From positions 1,984,001 through 2,048,000 of the forward strand of contig OZ253445.1 of the NCBI GenBank assembly GCA_965261165.1: a DNA stretch of 64,000 nt, in the 5' to 3' direction. The DNA is from SMWN01 sp965261165. Lineage in GTDB: Bacteria > Pseudomonadota > Gammaproteobacteria > Eutrophobiales > Eutrophobiaceae. Positions 8,833-17,164 of this stretch are shown here, one piece after another. Below the pieces are notes generated by a model, which saw nothing but the letters and a program-made list of their open reading frames with translations, had not been told where the DNA came from and did no database searches. The position numbers and the translations under genes were made by a program. Position 1 is the stretch's first letter. Each line of letters starts with the position of its first letter.

Positions 8833-9783
8833 TTAGGCAGGTTCTATAGTTCTTAGATGACGTTGAACGGAAGTCCAGGAACCAAAAACACCAAGGAGAA
8901 TGCCGCAGGCAAGCATAGTCAGGGTTTCTGCGCCTGATAAACTGGCTAGGCTGAATTCACTGGCGTAGAGCTCAGCAAGCCGGTTGACTGGTTGTTTGAG
9001 AAATTGCAGGATAACGATTAATAGCAGCCAGGATGTGATTGCACCACTCAAGCCGTACCAGAATCCCGTATAAAGGAAGGGTCTTTGAATAAAACGATTT
9101 GTAGCGCCAAAAAGTTTAGTGATTTCGATCTCATTTCGGTGATGATAGATGGCCATACGTATGGTATTGCCGACGACAAGTAAAACGCCAAAGCCAATAA
9201 AGGCTGAGAAAATAATCACAAACCGTTGGATAATTTCAATAATTCCGTGCAGACGTTTAACCCATTGCTGATCATATTGTGCAATCTCGACTTCAGCCTG
9301 ATTAGAGACGAATTCAACAAGTTGACGTTCTTTTCCTTCAGTGAGTCCATGAATTTTCGGAAAAACAATGATAATTGAAGGCAGAGGGTTCTTGTCGAGC
9401 AGGTCGATGACTTCAGAAAATCCTGATAATTCCTTGTACTCAGACAGCGCCTGATCACGGCTAATTAATTTAGCTGCATCAATGTCGGAGTTTTTTAGAA
9501 GACGGGATATGACATTCTTTGCAATGGCGTCCTCAATCTCAGGTTTGAGGAAGGCAGTTATTTGAATCGATCCACCCCAGCCAGCAGTGACCTGTTGTGC
9601 ATTTTCCAGCAACAAATAAAAACTACTGGGTAAGGCCAGAGAAATACCAATGACCGCTGTTGTTAATATACTGCTAAGCAGGTTCCGATAGTATTGCCCA
9701 AGACTGTAAACAAAAGACTGTGCGTGTAGAAGCAGCCACGTTTTAAATGAGTTCTTCGGTGTGCTCCTAGCTCTGGTTTTCAT
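8833..9783 (-). CDS. ftsX: Cell division protein FtsX
   Basis: Membrane partner of FtsE. It transmits ATP-driven signals across the inner membrane to activate periplasmic cell-wall amidases at the septum. The 316-residue protein has a cytoplasmic N-terminus, TM1 (about 38-60), a large periplasmic loop, and three further TM segments in the C-terminal FtsX domain with KLFGATNRFIQRPFLYTG between them. It starts 29 bp after ftsE. The expected downstream neighbour rpoH is absent and replaced by a repeat element. Confidence 0.93.
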   Translation of the reverse strand: MKTRARSTPKNSFKTWLLLHAQSFVYSLGQYYRNLLSSILTTAVIGISLALPSSFYLLLENAQQVTAGWGGSIQITAFLKPEIEDAIAKNVISRLLKNSDIDAAKLISRDQALSEYKELSGFSEVIDLLDKNPLPSIIIVFPKIHGLTEGKERQLVEFVSNQAEVEIAQYDQQWVKRLHGIIEIIQRFVIIFSAFIGFGVLLVVGNTIRMAIYHHRNEIEITKLFGATNRFIQRPFLYTGFWYGLSGAITSWLLLIVILQFLKQPVNRLAELYASEFSLASLSGAETLTMLACGILLGVFGSWTSVQRHLRTIEPA

Positions 9784-9812
9784 GCTTGATGAGTTTGATT
9801 ACTGATTATTGC

Positions 9813-10496
9813 TTAAGTTTGAGTACTTGCAGCGTTGCCAAAATGAGTAGGGATCCTGCCCTCGCGTAAAGTGATAATTCTCTTACGCATTTTTTTAATC
9901 ATGTCCATATCATGGCTGGCGATAAGTACCGTTACGCCAACCTGATTAAATTGTTCAAAGAGTTTCATGGTATCCAGAGACAATGCCGGATCAAGATTAC
10001 CCGTTGGTTCGTCAGCAAGGAGCAATAACGGTCGATGCACAACTGCACGTGCAATGCCCACTCTTTGTTGTTCTCCTCCTGATAAGGTCATTGGATTTGC
10101 GCTGGCTTTTTTTAGTAAACCAACTTTATCTAAAGCTGCGCTGGTACGTTTACGTATCTCGGTATGACCATGGCCGGCAATGACGAGAGGCAAAGACACA
10201 TTATCAAAAACAGTGCGATCATTGAGCAGGCGATGATCCTGAAAAACAAAACCGATTCTGCGTCGATAATAAGGGATTCGATAGTTTCTAACGCGCTCAA
10301 GATTTTGCCCGTTGATAATAATCTGGCCACGATTATGTCTTTCGATTAAGGCGATGAGTCTTAGCAGTGAGCTTTTACCAGCACCAGACCGACCAGCAAT
10401 AAAAGCCATGGCTCCGCGTGCTATATGTAGATTTATGTTCTTTAGAGCTATATGGCCACTCTGATATTGCATGTGAACATTATTAAAGCGAATCAT
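9813..10496 (-). CDS. ftsE: Cell division ATP-binding protein FtsE
   Basis: ABC ATPase of the FtsEX septal complex, 227 residues. Walker A is AGRSGAGKSS, the Q-loop lies in GFVFQDHRLL, the signature is LSGGEQQRVGIARAVVHRP, Walker B is LLLLADEPTGNLDP, and the H-loop is IASHDMD. Its start codon overlaps the last base of ftsY and ftsX follows, which is the conserved ftsYEX order. Intact. Confidence 0.95.
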   Translation of the reverse strand: MIRFNNVHMQYQSGHIALKNINLHIARGAMAFIAGRSGAGKSSLLRLIALIERHNRGQIIINGQNLERVRNYRIPYYRRRIGFVFQDHRLLNDRTVFDNVSLPLVIAGHGHTEIRKRTSAALDKVGLLKKASANPMTLSGGEQQRVGIARAVVHRPLLLLADEPTGNLDPALSLDTMKLFEQFNQVGVTVLIASHDMDMIKKMRKRIITLREGRIPTHFGNAASTQT

Positions 10497-11470
10497 TATT
10501 GATATTCGAGCAAGGCACCAACAAAGGCAGCGCTTTCAAAAACATGAAAATCTTCGATTTGTTCGCCGATGCCGATGAAACGAACAGGGATACCAGTATC
10601 AAGGGCTAACGCAAAGATTACACCGCCTTTTGCCGTGCCATCAAGTTTTGTCAAAATAATTCCATCAATACCGATTGCATCGTTAAAAACTTTTGCTTGA
10701 GAAAGTGCATTTTGGCCAGTTGCAGCATCTAACACAAGGATATTCTCAATTCCTAATGAATCATCAAATTTGCCAATAGCACGATGAATTTTTTTAAGTT
10801 CATCCATGAGGTTATCCTGAGTATGGAGCCTGCCTGCAGTATCAGCAATCAGTATATCGATATTATTTGCCTTGGCTGATTGTAAGGCATCAAAGATAAC
10901 TGCGGCAGAATCAGCCCCTCGGTGTTGGGCAACAACCGGGACGTTATTCTTTCCCCCCCAGGTTTGTAGCTGTTCAACCGCAGCAGCGCGGAAAGTATCT
11001 CCCGCAGCCAGCATGACACTATGACCCTGACTGATAAAATGACTGGCAAGCTTTCCCGCTGTTGTTGTTTTGCCGGCACCATTGACACCGGTCAGAAGGA
11101 TAACGAAAGGCCCTAGTGTATTGGTCGGAATCTCCAAAGGTTTTTGTACAGGATAAAGGATATTGTTCATGACAGAGTCAAGTGTTTGGCGAAGTTGTTC
11201 ACGATCATTAATTTCATTGCGCTTGATTGAAACATGTAGCGTATCAATGATCTCAGTGGTCGCATGAATACCCAGATCTGCAACCAGCAATCTTTCTTCC
11301 AGGTCATTTAGGAAAGCAGAGTTAATAGCTTTTTTACCTTGCAACAGATCACCAGCCCCGCCAAATATGCTGGATTGAGTCTCGCTTAAGCCAGCTTTTA
11401 ATTTACTAAAAAAACTTGCTTGCTTGGCTATTTTTTGTTTCGGTTTTTCTGGTTTCTTAAATCCAAACAT
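10496..11470 (-). CDS. ftsY: Signal recognition particle receptor FtsY
   Basis: SRP-receptor GTPase that docks ribosome-nascent chain-SRP complexes at the membrane. The 324-residue protein has only a short basic N-terminus, lacking the long acidic A domain of E. coli. It then has the N domain and the G domain with LLTGVNGAGKTTTAGKLA (G1), AAGDTFRAAAVEQLQ, IADTAGRLHTQ (G3), ILTKLDGTAKGG (G4) and the closing FIGIGEQIEDFHVF. The 4.5S RNA partner is encoded at 51777-51887. rsmD, often divergent upstream, is not present here. Confidence 0.95.
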   Translation of the reverse strand: MFGFKKPEKPKQKIAKQASFFSKLKAGLSETQSSIFGGAGDLLQGKKAINSAFLNDLEERLLVADLGIHATTEIIDTLHVSIKRNEINDREQLRQTLDSVMNNILYPVQKPLEIPTNTLGPFVILLTGVNGAGKTTTAGKLASHFISQGHSVMLAAGDTFRAAAVEQLQTWGGKNNVPVVAQHRGADSAAVIFDALQSAKANNIDILIADTAGRLHTQDNLMDELKKIHRAIGKFDDSLGIENILVLDAATGQNALSQAKVFNDAIGIDGIILTKLDGTAKGGVIFALALDTGIPVRFIGIGEQIEDFHVFESAAFVGALLEYQ

Positions 11471-11593
11471 ACATTGTATAAAGCTCTATCATTACGTAGC
11501 ATTATCCTATCATCAAGTAACCTGAACTAAATGCCTATCCCCCGTCAGTTCGATTGCCGCTAAACAATTGAAAAGAAAAAAAAGAGGTGGACC

Positions 11594-11731
11594 ATGAACA
11601 AATTAGTCGAAATCTATTGCGATGTCGATGATTTTTATCAACACTTTATGCTCGGGGGGAGGGCAACAATTGCCCGCAGATGGTCATCGCCAGCGTACAT
11701 GAATCAACGACGCATCATAGAGAAAATGTAA
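11594..11731 (+). pseudogene. IS982-family transposase, N-terminal fragment
   Basis: The ATG at 11594, preceded by AAAGAGGTGG, opens MNKLVEIYCDVDDFYQHF, which is the characteristic first 18 residues of IS982 transposases. After that the sequence is unrelated and stops at residue 45. The catalytic part is entirely lost. It is a leftover of an insertion upstream of ftsY. Confidence 0.75.
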
Positions 11732-11747
11732 TGTGAGAAACATGTTA

Positions 11748-11804
11748 AGACCTTCACATCATTCAAAACCACCGAACAAGACGTATAGGCGATATCATTA
11801 ATTT
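11748..11804. repeat. Dispersed repeat family 1, copy C (left end only)
   Basis: AGACCTTCACATCATTC followed by the 'aaaaccaccgaacaagacgtatagg' stretch matches the left 55-57 bases of copies B and E with few differences. The remainder of the element is missing. The broken ATPase gene begins right at the lost junction, so the deletion or recombination that removed the ATPase N-terminus probably involved this repeat. Confidence 0.7.
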
Positions 11805-11805
11805 T

Positions 11806-12833
11806 ATGGTTCTACTGGGAACCCTGTGGGTAGAGATTAATGGCTTCAAGCTGGAGTGGGCAGTGAATATTGGGCTGCCAACTGAAAAATATGACGATGA
11901 GATTTTGCGGAAAACATATCGAGAGCTTGTCGAGAAGGCGTGGGAAATGAGTACCGCGCCACAATCTGTGGGCAAAGGCGACAGCAAACATAGCACCGCC
12001 GAGCGTGTATTACGTCCTGACATGATTGAAGTTTTTCCGGAATTTGTTGCCCAAATACTGAGCTATATTTCCTCGCCACAACGACAAAAAGGCATTCACA
12101 CGCTGGTTGATGTTGGTGCGGGTACGATTGATGCCACCGTATTCATCGTTCATCAGCAGGACGGTGAAAATAGACATCCTATTTTGGCAGATTCGGTGCA
12201 ACTGCTGGGCACCACTTACCTCATTAAACATCGTTGTGATGCGCTGGGGCAACCAGATGGGTGGCAGTTAAATCCTTATGATTTGTTTCCTAATGATGCT
12301 GAATTTGCCGACACACTCGGGGTGTCGCTGGACGACATCGAGCGTGTAGAGCGTGCATTTCGCAGGAATATTGCAGAAGATCAAATTTATTCAATACTTG
12401 AGCAAGCGCACAGCGACCACGACCCCTGTGACAACATCACACAGGATAATATTGCAAACAGAGAAGCAGCCGAGGGGGTGCCGCTGATGTTATGCGGTGG
12501 TGGTGCGAGCGTGAATTTCTACCAGGTGGTGCGAGCGTGAATTTCTACCAGCAAGTCGTTGAGACTTTGACGCAACGGGGTCATGGCTATCTTTTGTACA
12601 AAAAACATCTATCGATGGGTGACGACCCGTATGATGCCCCCGATATTTTGAAGGAAGACAACCATCGGCTGTCGGTTGCCTATGGGCTTTCATTTAATGC
12701 TCTTAACATCGGAAAAATATCCCATCCCCCACCGATTCCAGCCAACAACAATCAGAGGCAACCCTGTCCCTTGTGTCGTGGCACAGGCGGATATGGAAAC
12801 TGCCGTAGGTGTGGTGGTAGTGGAAGACTGTAA
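11806..12833 (+). pseudogene. Actin/Hsp70-fold ATPase with C-terminal DnaJ-type zinc motif, truncated and frameshifted
   Basis: The first part contains a phosphate-2 type loop TLVDVGAGTIDATVF and ends with the adenosine-loop-like LMLCGGGASVNFYQ, both typical of ParM/Hsp70/actin-fold ATPases. The usual N-terminal phosphate-1 DxGT segment is missing. A perfect 26-bp tandem duplication at 12499-12550 shifts the frame. The second part (frame of 12492-12833) repeats GGASVNFYQ and continues to a C-terminal CPLCRGTGGYGNCRRCGGSG, a zinc-binding CxxCxGxG pair like that of DnaJ. Removing one 26-bp unit would rejoin the frames into one protein. Original function unknown; plasmid-segregation-like or chaperone-like roles are both possible. 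Confidence 0.7.
12499..12550 (+). repeat. Perfect 26-bp tandem duplication
   Basis: Two identical 26-bp units (12499-12524 and 12525-12550) inside the ATPase pseudogene. 26 is not a multiple of 3, so the duplication alone explains the frameshift. Confidence 0.95.
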
Positions 12834-12892
12834 ACTTTTTCTGCTACGTTAGATGGTAATAATAAAAATGGCTGTCCTAGACCTGCTATATT

Positions 12893-13243
12893 TTATTTCG
12901 CTATGCGTTCTAAAGCCTGTAACTGTTCTGGCGTATTGATGTTTTCAAACATCTGCGGGGTGTCGGAGAAGTCGACAATGGTGTGTTTATGTTGCACATA
13001 CCAGCGATCAATTTTACGTTGTCCGCTGGCAAGAAATGTTTGCAGGCTGCTGCTGAGTGAGCGGTTAATCAGGGCATAGACCGGTTGTGCCCGGTCATGG
13101 CAGGATGCAATGGCAATATCGGACTGGTTTTCGGTTACCGCATGGTGCATTTTTTGGACATGGTCGGCTACCATGAAAGGCCCATCACAAGGTGCCGTAA
13201 TCAGCCATTGGGTTGAAACATGTTGCAGTCCGCTGAGCATTTC
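12893..13243 (-). pseudogene. mobA: Molybdenum cofactor guanylyltransferase MobA, C-terminal remnant
   Basis: The minus strand gives MLSGLQHVSTQWLITAPCDGPF, then QSDIAIASCHDRAQPVYALI and a C-terminal helix NTPEQLQALERIAK. This matches roughly the last 115 residues of MobA, which attaches GMP to molybdopterin. The N-terminal half with the LAGGxSxRMG nucleotide-binding loop is absent; unrelated sequence follows at 13244. Molybdopterin-guanine-dinucleotide enzymes could not rely on this copy. Confidence 0.75.
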
Positions 13244-13435
13244 GGGCTACATCGGTTTCAAGGTGAAACCTGATTTCATTTTGTCCGACTTTACCGCAGA
13301 AAATGGCTTCGGCTTTGTCGTCTATGGTCTTTTTTAGAGTTATAACCGAATCTGGTGTTTAGGCAATTGAAAAAAAGCGGCGTATCTGGTCGATTGGAAG
13401 TTACCACAATCAAGCAACCAATAGGACACGCCACC

Positions 13436-13624
13436 ATGAGCAAGAATAACGTGATTGAATTTGAAGGTCGAGAAGCGAGTGCAGCCCCATTGAGTGAATT
13501 ACTCCAAGCCGGCGCACAGAAACTGCTCCACCAGGCGGTCGAGGCCGAGCGGTATGCCTGTCTTGACGGACAGGTGCCTGATCGGGTTTACTTCGACCGG
13601 CTACCAGAGTTAATGGTAGCCTAA
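13436..13624 (+). pseudogene. Transposase debris: IS256-type N-terminus joined to an IS3-like tail
   Basis: From the ATG at 13436 the protein reads MSKNNVIEFEGREASAAPL then LLQAGAQKLLHQAVEAE, the conserved N-terminus of IS256-family transposases. After that the frame continues into LDGQVPDRVYFDRLPE, which resembles the integrase C-terminus of IS3-type transposases. Both are truncated, so this is a fusion of two dead elements. Confidence 0.6.
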
Positions 13625-13659
13625 CAGCTGCTGCTTCGACATTTATAAATAAGTATTTA

Positions 13660-14031
13660 TTGCTCAGAAGAACCGAGCTACCTCTTGCCTCGCCTGAGGA
13701 AATAGAATTTGATCAGATAATACAATTGATTGAGGACAATTACATTTACACGCCGAGTCACTTCACTAATGGAAATGAGAATAGCCAGGTGACCAATGAA
13801 GCTGGCTGTAATGAAGGCTCATGTAAAATATTTTCATTCGCCTAATTAAATAATCTCAATGAAAATCAGACACTGGCCTGCTTTGGAATATTTTATCGGC
13901 AAGATGTATTAGATAATCCGCATAATAATGATCATGCGAATATCAGAAATTTTATTGAAACTGGCTGGAATGGTATCCAGTTGCCTGAGTCCGTCAGTGG
14001 TATTTATATCAACGACCATCCCCGGTCGTAA
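13660..14031 (+). pseudogene. HopJ-type III effector-like family protein with internal stop
   Basis: The frame shows the family core EFDQIIQLIEDNYIYTPSHF and EGSCKIFSFA. A TAA at 13843-13845 sits where homologues have Gln. The same frame continues through NENQTLACFGIFYRQDVL and NIRNFIETGWNGIQ. So one nonsense change (CAA to TAA is the simplest) splits the gene. The C-terminal codons run into the remnant of slyD on the other strand, suggesting a deletion at the shared 3' junction. The family is widespread in non-pathogens and its role is uncertain. Confidence 0.75.
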
Positions 14032-14326
14032 TTTTCCCCTTGTAGCAATATACTTAATAGAGATACGTTGTCTTAAAAAATCATGGGGAATGCCATAGGC
14101 ATCATTCGGTTCCAGAGTAACGCTGAAACTGTCTCCGGCTTTCTTCCCAGTCAATGCCTTTTCCAGGCCACTCACCAAACTATGACGCCCGTACATATAA
14201 AGCCCGTACATATAAAGCCCGTACATATAAAGCATGGGTTCTCCTTCACGAGAATTTTCCAGTAACTCGTTATCTTCAGTGACTTTGAAATAGAAGCTAA
14301 CCGCTTTATCTTTTTTTTATCAACAT
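13909..14326 (-). pseudogene. slyD: SlyD-like FKBP peptidyl-prolyl isomerase, three lesions
   Basis: The minus-strand coding remnant carries DKAVSFYFKVTEDNELLENS, RHSLVSGLEKALTGKKAGD and LEPNDAYGIPHD, the FKBP core with inserted flap of SlyD. Lesion 1: the ATG at 14326 runs through an A8 tract into a stop, and A7 would give MLIKKDKAVSFYF in frame. Lesion 2: LYMYG is triplicated by a 15-bp repeat in the substrate-binding part. Lesion 3: the C-terminal third (end of the flap and the metal-binding tail) is replaced by antisense of the hopJ-like gene. Not functional as read. Confidence 0.75.
14188..14232. repeat. 15-bp tandem repeat, three perfect units, inside slyD
   Basis: CCCGTACATATAAAG occurs three times without interruption. 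It is in frame and adds two extra LYMYG units to the SlyD-like protein, where homologues have one. Confidence 0.95.
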
Positions 14327-14355
14327 CTATATAACCTCAATTGTCTATACATTCT

Positions 14356-14922
14356 TTAAGCGCACGAAATAAATTTACCGTTCGCCGTATTAATTTTAAT
14401 TGTCTCACCCACTTCAATATATTCTGGTACCGATACTTCCAGTCCTGTTTTCATAAATGCCGGTTTGGTGTGGCTCGTTGCACTCGCGCCCTTCATTCCA
14501 GGAGCGGTCTCAATAATATCAAGCTCAACTGTGCCAGGTAATTCTATGGTAATTAAGGCACCATCTAGCAAGATGCCTGTTATGCCTTCTAGACCTTTAG
14601 TCGAATACCCTAATTGATCTTCTATGTCACCTTCATTCAGCATGTATTGCTCGTAGTCATCCATATTCATAAAGACATAATCACCACCGTCCTGATACGA
14701 ATATTGAATAGCGGCCTTTACACTGTCTGCTTCCTTCAACAAATCATCGCCTTTTAGTGTTTCATCAAGCTTCTGCTTCGTTTTCAAATGCGTAAAACGG
14801 ATCTTGTATAAAGTGGATGCACCACGTGATGATGGATTTCTCACTTCAATATTCTTGACTACATGGGGTTCATCATTAATCTCAACCACCATCCCACGTT
14901 TTAATTCATTTGCCTTTGGCAT
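14356..14922 (-). CDS. efpL: Elongation factor P-like protein EfpL (YeiP)
   Basis: EF-P paralogue that relieves ribosome stalling. The start is taken at MPKANELKRGMVVEINDEP (14922), the conserved YeiP N-terminus; an upstream ATG at 14979 adds 19 unconserved residues. Domain I has the tip sequence RNPSSRGASTLYK with Arg instead of the modified Lys of EF-P, as expected for the EfpL subgroup. Domains II and III follow, with the closing YIEVGETIKINT. The protein has 188 residues. It is divergent from the downstream-strand gene cvfB. Confidence 0.92.
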   Translation of the reverse strand: MPKANELKRGMVVEINDEPHVVKNIEVRNPSSRGASTLYKIRFTHLKTKQKLDETLKGDDLLKEADSVKAAIQYSYQDGGDYVFMNMDDYEQYMLNEGDIEDQLGYSTKGLEGITGILLDGALITIELPGTVELDIIETAPGMKGASATSHTKPAFMKTGLEVSVPEYIEVGETIKINTANGKFISCA

Positions 14923-15079
14923 TTGTTCATTCTCAGAAAATAATCGGTCGTTGTAACAAACCGCCCAGATTTTTCTCATGATATAACTATCCTCAATATA
15001 AGAATCATCTAGTACTCAACACATATCACGAATAAACTCAGCAGCGTATTATTGAGACGACGGAATAGAACGAACTAAA

Positions 15080-15919
15080 ATGGTTGAAATCGGAAGAATA
15101 AATAATCTGCAGGTAGTAAAAAACCTCGATCATGGGATTTACCTTGATGCTGAAGAACTGGGTGAAATACTCATGCCTAGCAGATATGTCCCTGATAATT
15201 GTGCAGTCGGTGATTCTCTTGAAGTCTTTATCTATCTGGATTCTGCCGATCTCTTATTAGCAACCACTGAAACGCCCTATGTGATGGTGGGTGAATGCGC
15301 CTATCTGAAAGTCGTTGATGTTAATCAAGCCGGTGCTTTTATGGACTGGGGCTTGCCCAAAGATTTACTGGTTCCCTATAGCGAGCAAATCAGTCCTTTG
15401 AAAATTGGGCAATCCTATACCGTGTTCGTGTATCTGGATGAAAATACAAACAGGATCGCGGCCACACAAAAGCTAGATAGCCATCTCAGCGAAGAAGCAC
15501 AATATTACAAATCTGAACAAGCTGTTGAGTTGTTAATATTTGGCAAGACAGAACTGGGTTATAAAGCAGTCATTAATAACACACACATTGGTTTGATCTA
15601 TGGAAACGAAGTGTTTCAAACACTCACTAATGGCGAAAAATTAGAGGGTTATATCAAATCCATTCGCAATGACAGAAAAATAGACCTATGCCTGCAGCTA
15701 CCGGGGAGAGATGCACGGGACGATCTGAGTGCACGAATTCTCGATCATCTGAGAAAAAATGACAACGAATCAACCATCACGGATGAAAGCTCACCTGAAG
15801 ATATTTATAAATGCTTTGGAGTGAGTAAGAGAAATTACAAGAGAGCGCTAGGAACGCTTTATAGGAAGAAAATAATCAACATTGATAAGGAAAAAATAAC
15901 ACTATTAAATAAATTTTAG
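15080..15919 (+). CDS. cvfB: CvfB-family S1-domain RNA-binding protein
   Basis: A 279-residue cytosolic protein with tandem S1-like OB folds. It has an N-terminal domain (1-65), a second S1 domain with VNQAGAFMDWGLPKDLLVP (typical of the YitL/CvfB family), a third around 140-205, and a C-terminal winged helix ending in KRNYKRALGTLYRKKII. The family binds RNA, and CvfB influences virulence-factor expression in Staphylococcus; a precise role in proteobacteria is not known. It ends in a 4-bp convergent overlap with a degraded membrane-protein gene. Confidence 0.85.
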   Translation: MVEIGRINNLQVVKNLDHGIYLDAEELGEILMPSRYVPDNCAVGDSLEVFIYLDSADLLLATTETPYVMVGECAYLKVVDVNQAGAFMDWGLPKDLLVPYSEQISPLKIGQSYTVFVYLDENTNRIAATQKLDSHLSEEAQYYKSEQAVELLIFGKTELGYKAVINNTHIGLIYGNEVFQTLTNGEKLEGYIKSIRNDRKIDLCLQLPGRDARDDLSARILDHLRKNDNESTITDESSPEDIYKCFGVSKRNYKRALGTLYRKKIINIDKEKITLLNKF

Positions 15920-16151
15920 ATCTCGACGCCTAGTTTCCAAACGCGGATCCACAGAACGACAATAAGACCAATGGATCCAATCACGTCTATCATTACAACT
16001 TTCTGAATAGCGCCGCCATAATCTCCTGTGACATACGCCAACATAACAAATGAGGGCATACTCACCAACCCTGCAATACAAGCTAATAGCTGGAGCGGAT
16101 CCTTGAAATAAAAGCGCCAAGTAAGCCAAATAAAACGGCACGATGGCGCAT
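15916..16151 (-). pseudogene. Small membrane protein (family often labelled phosphopantetheine adenylyltransferase), truncated and frameshifted
   Basis: The ATG at 16151 gives MRHRAVLFGLLGAF, a hallmark of a roughly 115-residue four-helix membrane protein family. After that the correct frame is lost and resumes one base over as DPLQLLACIAGLVSMPSFV and continues to the C-terminus WIRVWKLGVEI. The N-terminal about 45 residues are missing, and the left end of an IS200-type element lies about 80 bp away. The family label is from automated annotation and has no biochemical support that I know of. Confidence 0.6.
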
Positions 16152-16315
16152 TAAAATAACAACTCTTTAGTCTCAATCTGAATCTTTCTCATCAGACATT
16201 TTCTGGACTTATCTGTAGTTCAGTCAAATATTTAACCGCGAAGCGTAAATCTCGGGGGCTTGCCCCCGAGCTGGATAGCTTACAATGGCATCAGCCATTG
16301 TGAGATGTCCTGCTT

Positions 16316-16873
16316 ATGGAGTTACAGAGAAATACGCACCACGTTTACCGGTTAATGTATCATTTTGTCTGGATACCCAAATATCGGCACAAAGTGTTTG
16401 AAGAGCCGTATCGAACGGTGCTGAAAGATATTATCAGGAAAGTTGGTTACGACTACGACATAGATATTGTGGAACTTGAGGTGCCGACGGATCATATCCA
16501 TATGGTGGTCCGGTCTGAACCCAAAGTATCGCCTTCTGAGGTTATGCAAATTGGGCTTGTCGGAAAATGGAGTTTTTAGCTTGTTGTGAATACTTAAGTC
16601 CTTGTTATTAAACATATTATTTTCTTAAAATTGGACTGATTTTGAATTAACCGACAAGCCCAAATTATAAAAAGCGTAGCAGCTAGAGAATTTTTCAGAC
16701 TACATCCTGAGGTTAAGAAAAAGTACTTTTGGGGTGATAAGTTGTGGACTCAAAGTTACTTTGTAGAAACGATTGGCAATGCTAGCGAAGAAGTCATTCG
16801 AAAATATGTCCAAGACCAGTTGAAAGTTATGGATAAGGGCGAAAAATCTAGCAGCCAACTCGGATTGTTTTAA
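16316..16873 (+). pseudogene. tnpA: IS200-type Y1 transposase TnpA, disrupted copy
   Basis: The first 78 codons are identical in frame to the intact copy at 23959-24402, including the HUH-type metal motif in TDHIHMVV. At 16548 the frame enters an inserted 109-bp element and stops. The remaining codons, including the catalytic Tyr region EEVIRKYVQDQ, continue after 16666. This copy can only be moved in trans. Confidence 0.9.
16553..16661. mobile_element. 109-bp MITE with GGGCTTGTCGG terminal inverted repeats
   Basis: Perfect 11-bp terminal inverted repeats GGGCTTGTCGG...CCGACAAGCCC are flanked by AAATT on both sides (16548-16552 and 16662-16666). The intact transposase copy has AGATT at this site, so the boundaries and 5-bp target duplication are directly visible, allowing one substitution. 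The AT-rich interior has no coding potential. Related degenerate ends occur near 38456-38470 and 61145-61160. Confidence 0.85.
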
Positions 16874-17164
16874 AACTCGGTCGCTTGCGGCCGAGTTGTT
16901 TAAATTCTGTCGAAACAACCTATCGCCCTCGAAGTGATGCCCGCTTCATTCACCATTGCTTTAAGGACGGCATACAGCGGGAGAGGATTGGATGTCAGTT
17001 AGCCCTTCGGTATTAGCCGCGCATAAAGTTTCCTAATTATCAACGTGCGTACTGATGGCGAACAACTCCATGTATTTCGACGTGTGCAACAAGGCTACCA
17101 GTGGGAATCCTATGGGCCAATTGATCCAGAGCAATAGAGCCAAGTAAAACCTGCTATTGGGCTG

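Larger units (their letters stand above)
16230..16904 (+). mobile_element. IS200/IS605-type element, copy 1 (interrupted by a MITE)
   Basis: Essentially identical to the element at 23873-24433 except for a 109-bp insertion. The left end (TTTAACCGCGAAGCG) has a perfect hairpin CTCGGGGG-CTTG-CCCCCGAG at 16251-16270. The right end has the hairpin AACTCGGTCG-CTTG-CGGCCGAGTT at 16874-16897 before GTTTAAA. Subterminal hairpins and lack of terminal inverted repeats fit single-strand Y1 transposition. No accessory tnpB is present. Confidence 0.85.

Noticed and set aside
12492..12833. A separate small zinc-finger gene
   Set aside because: It repeats the end of the preceding frame and is explained by the 26-bp duplication inside one gene.
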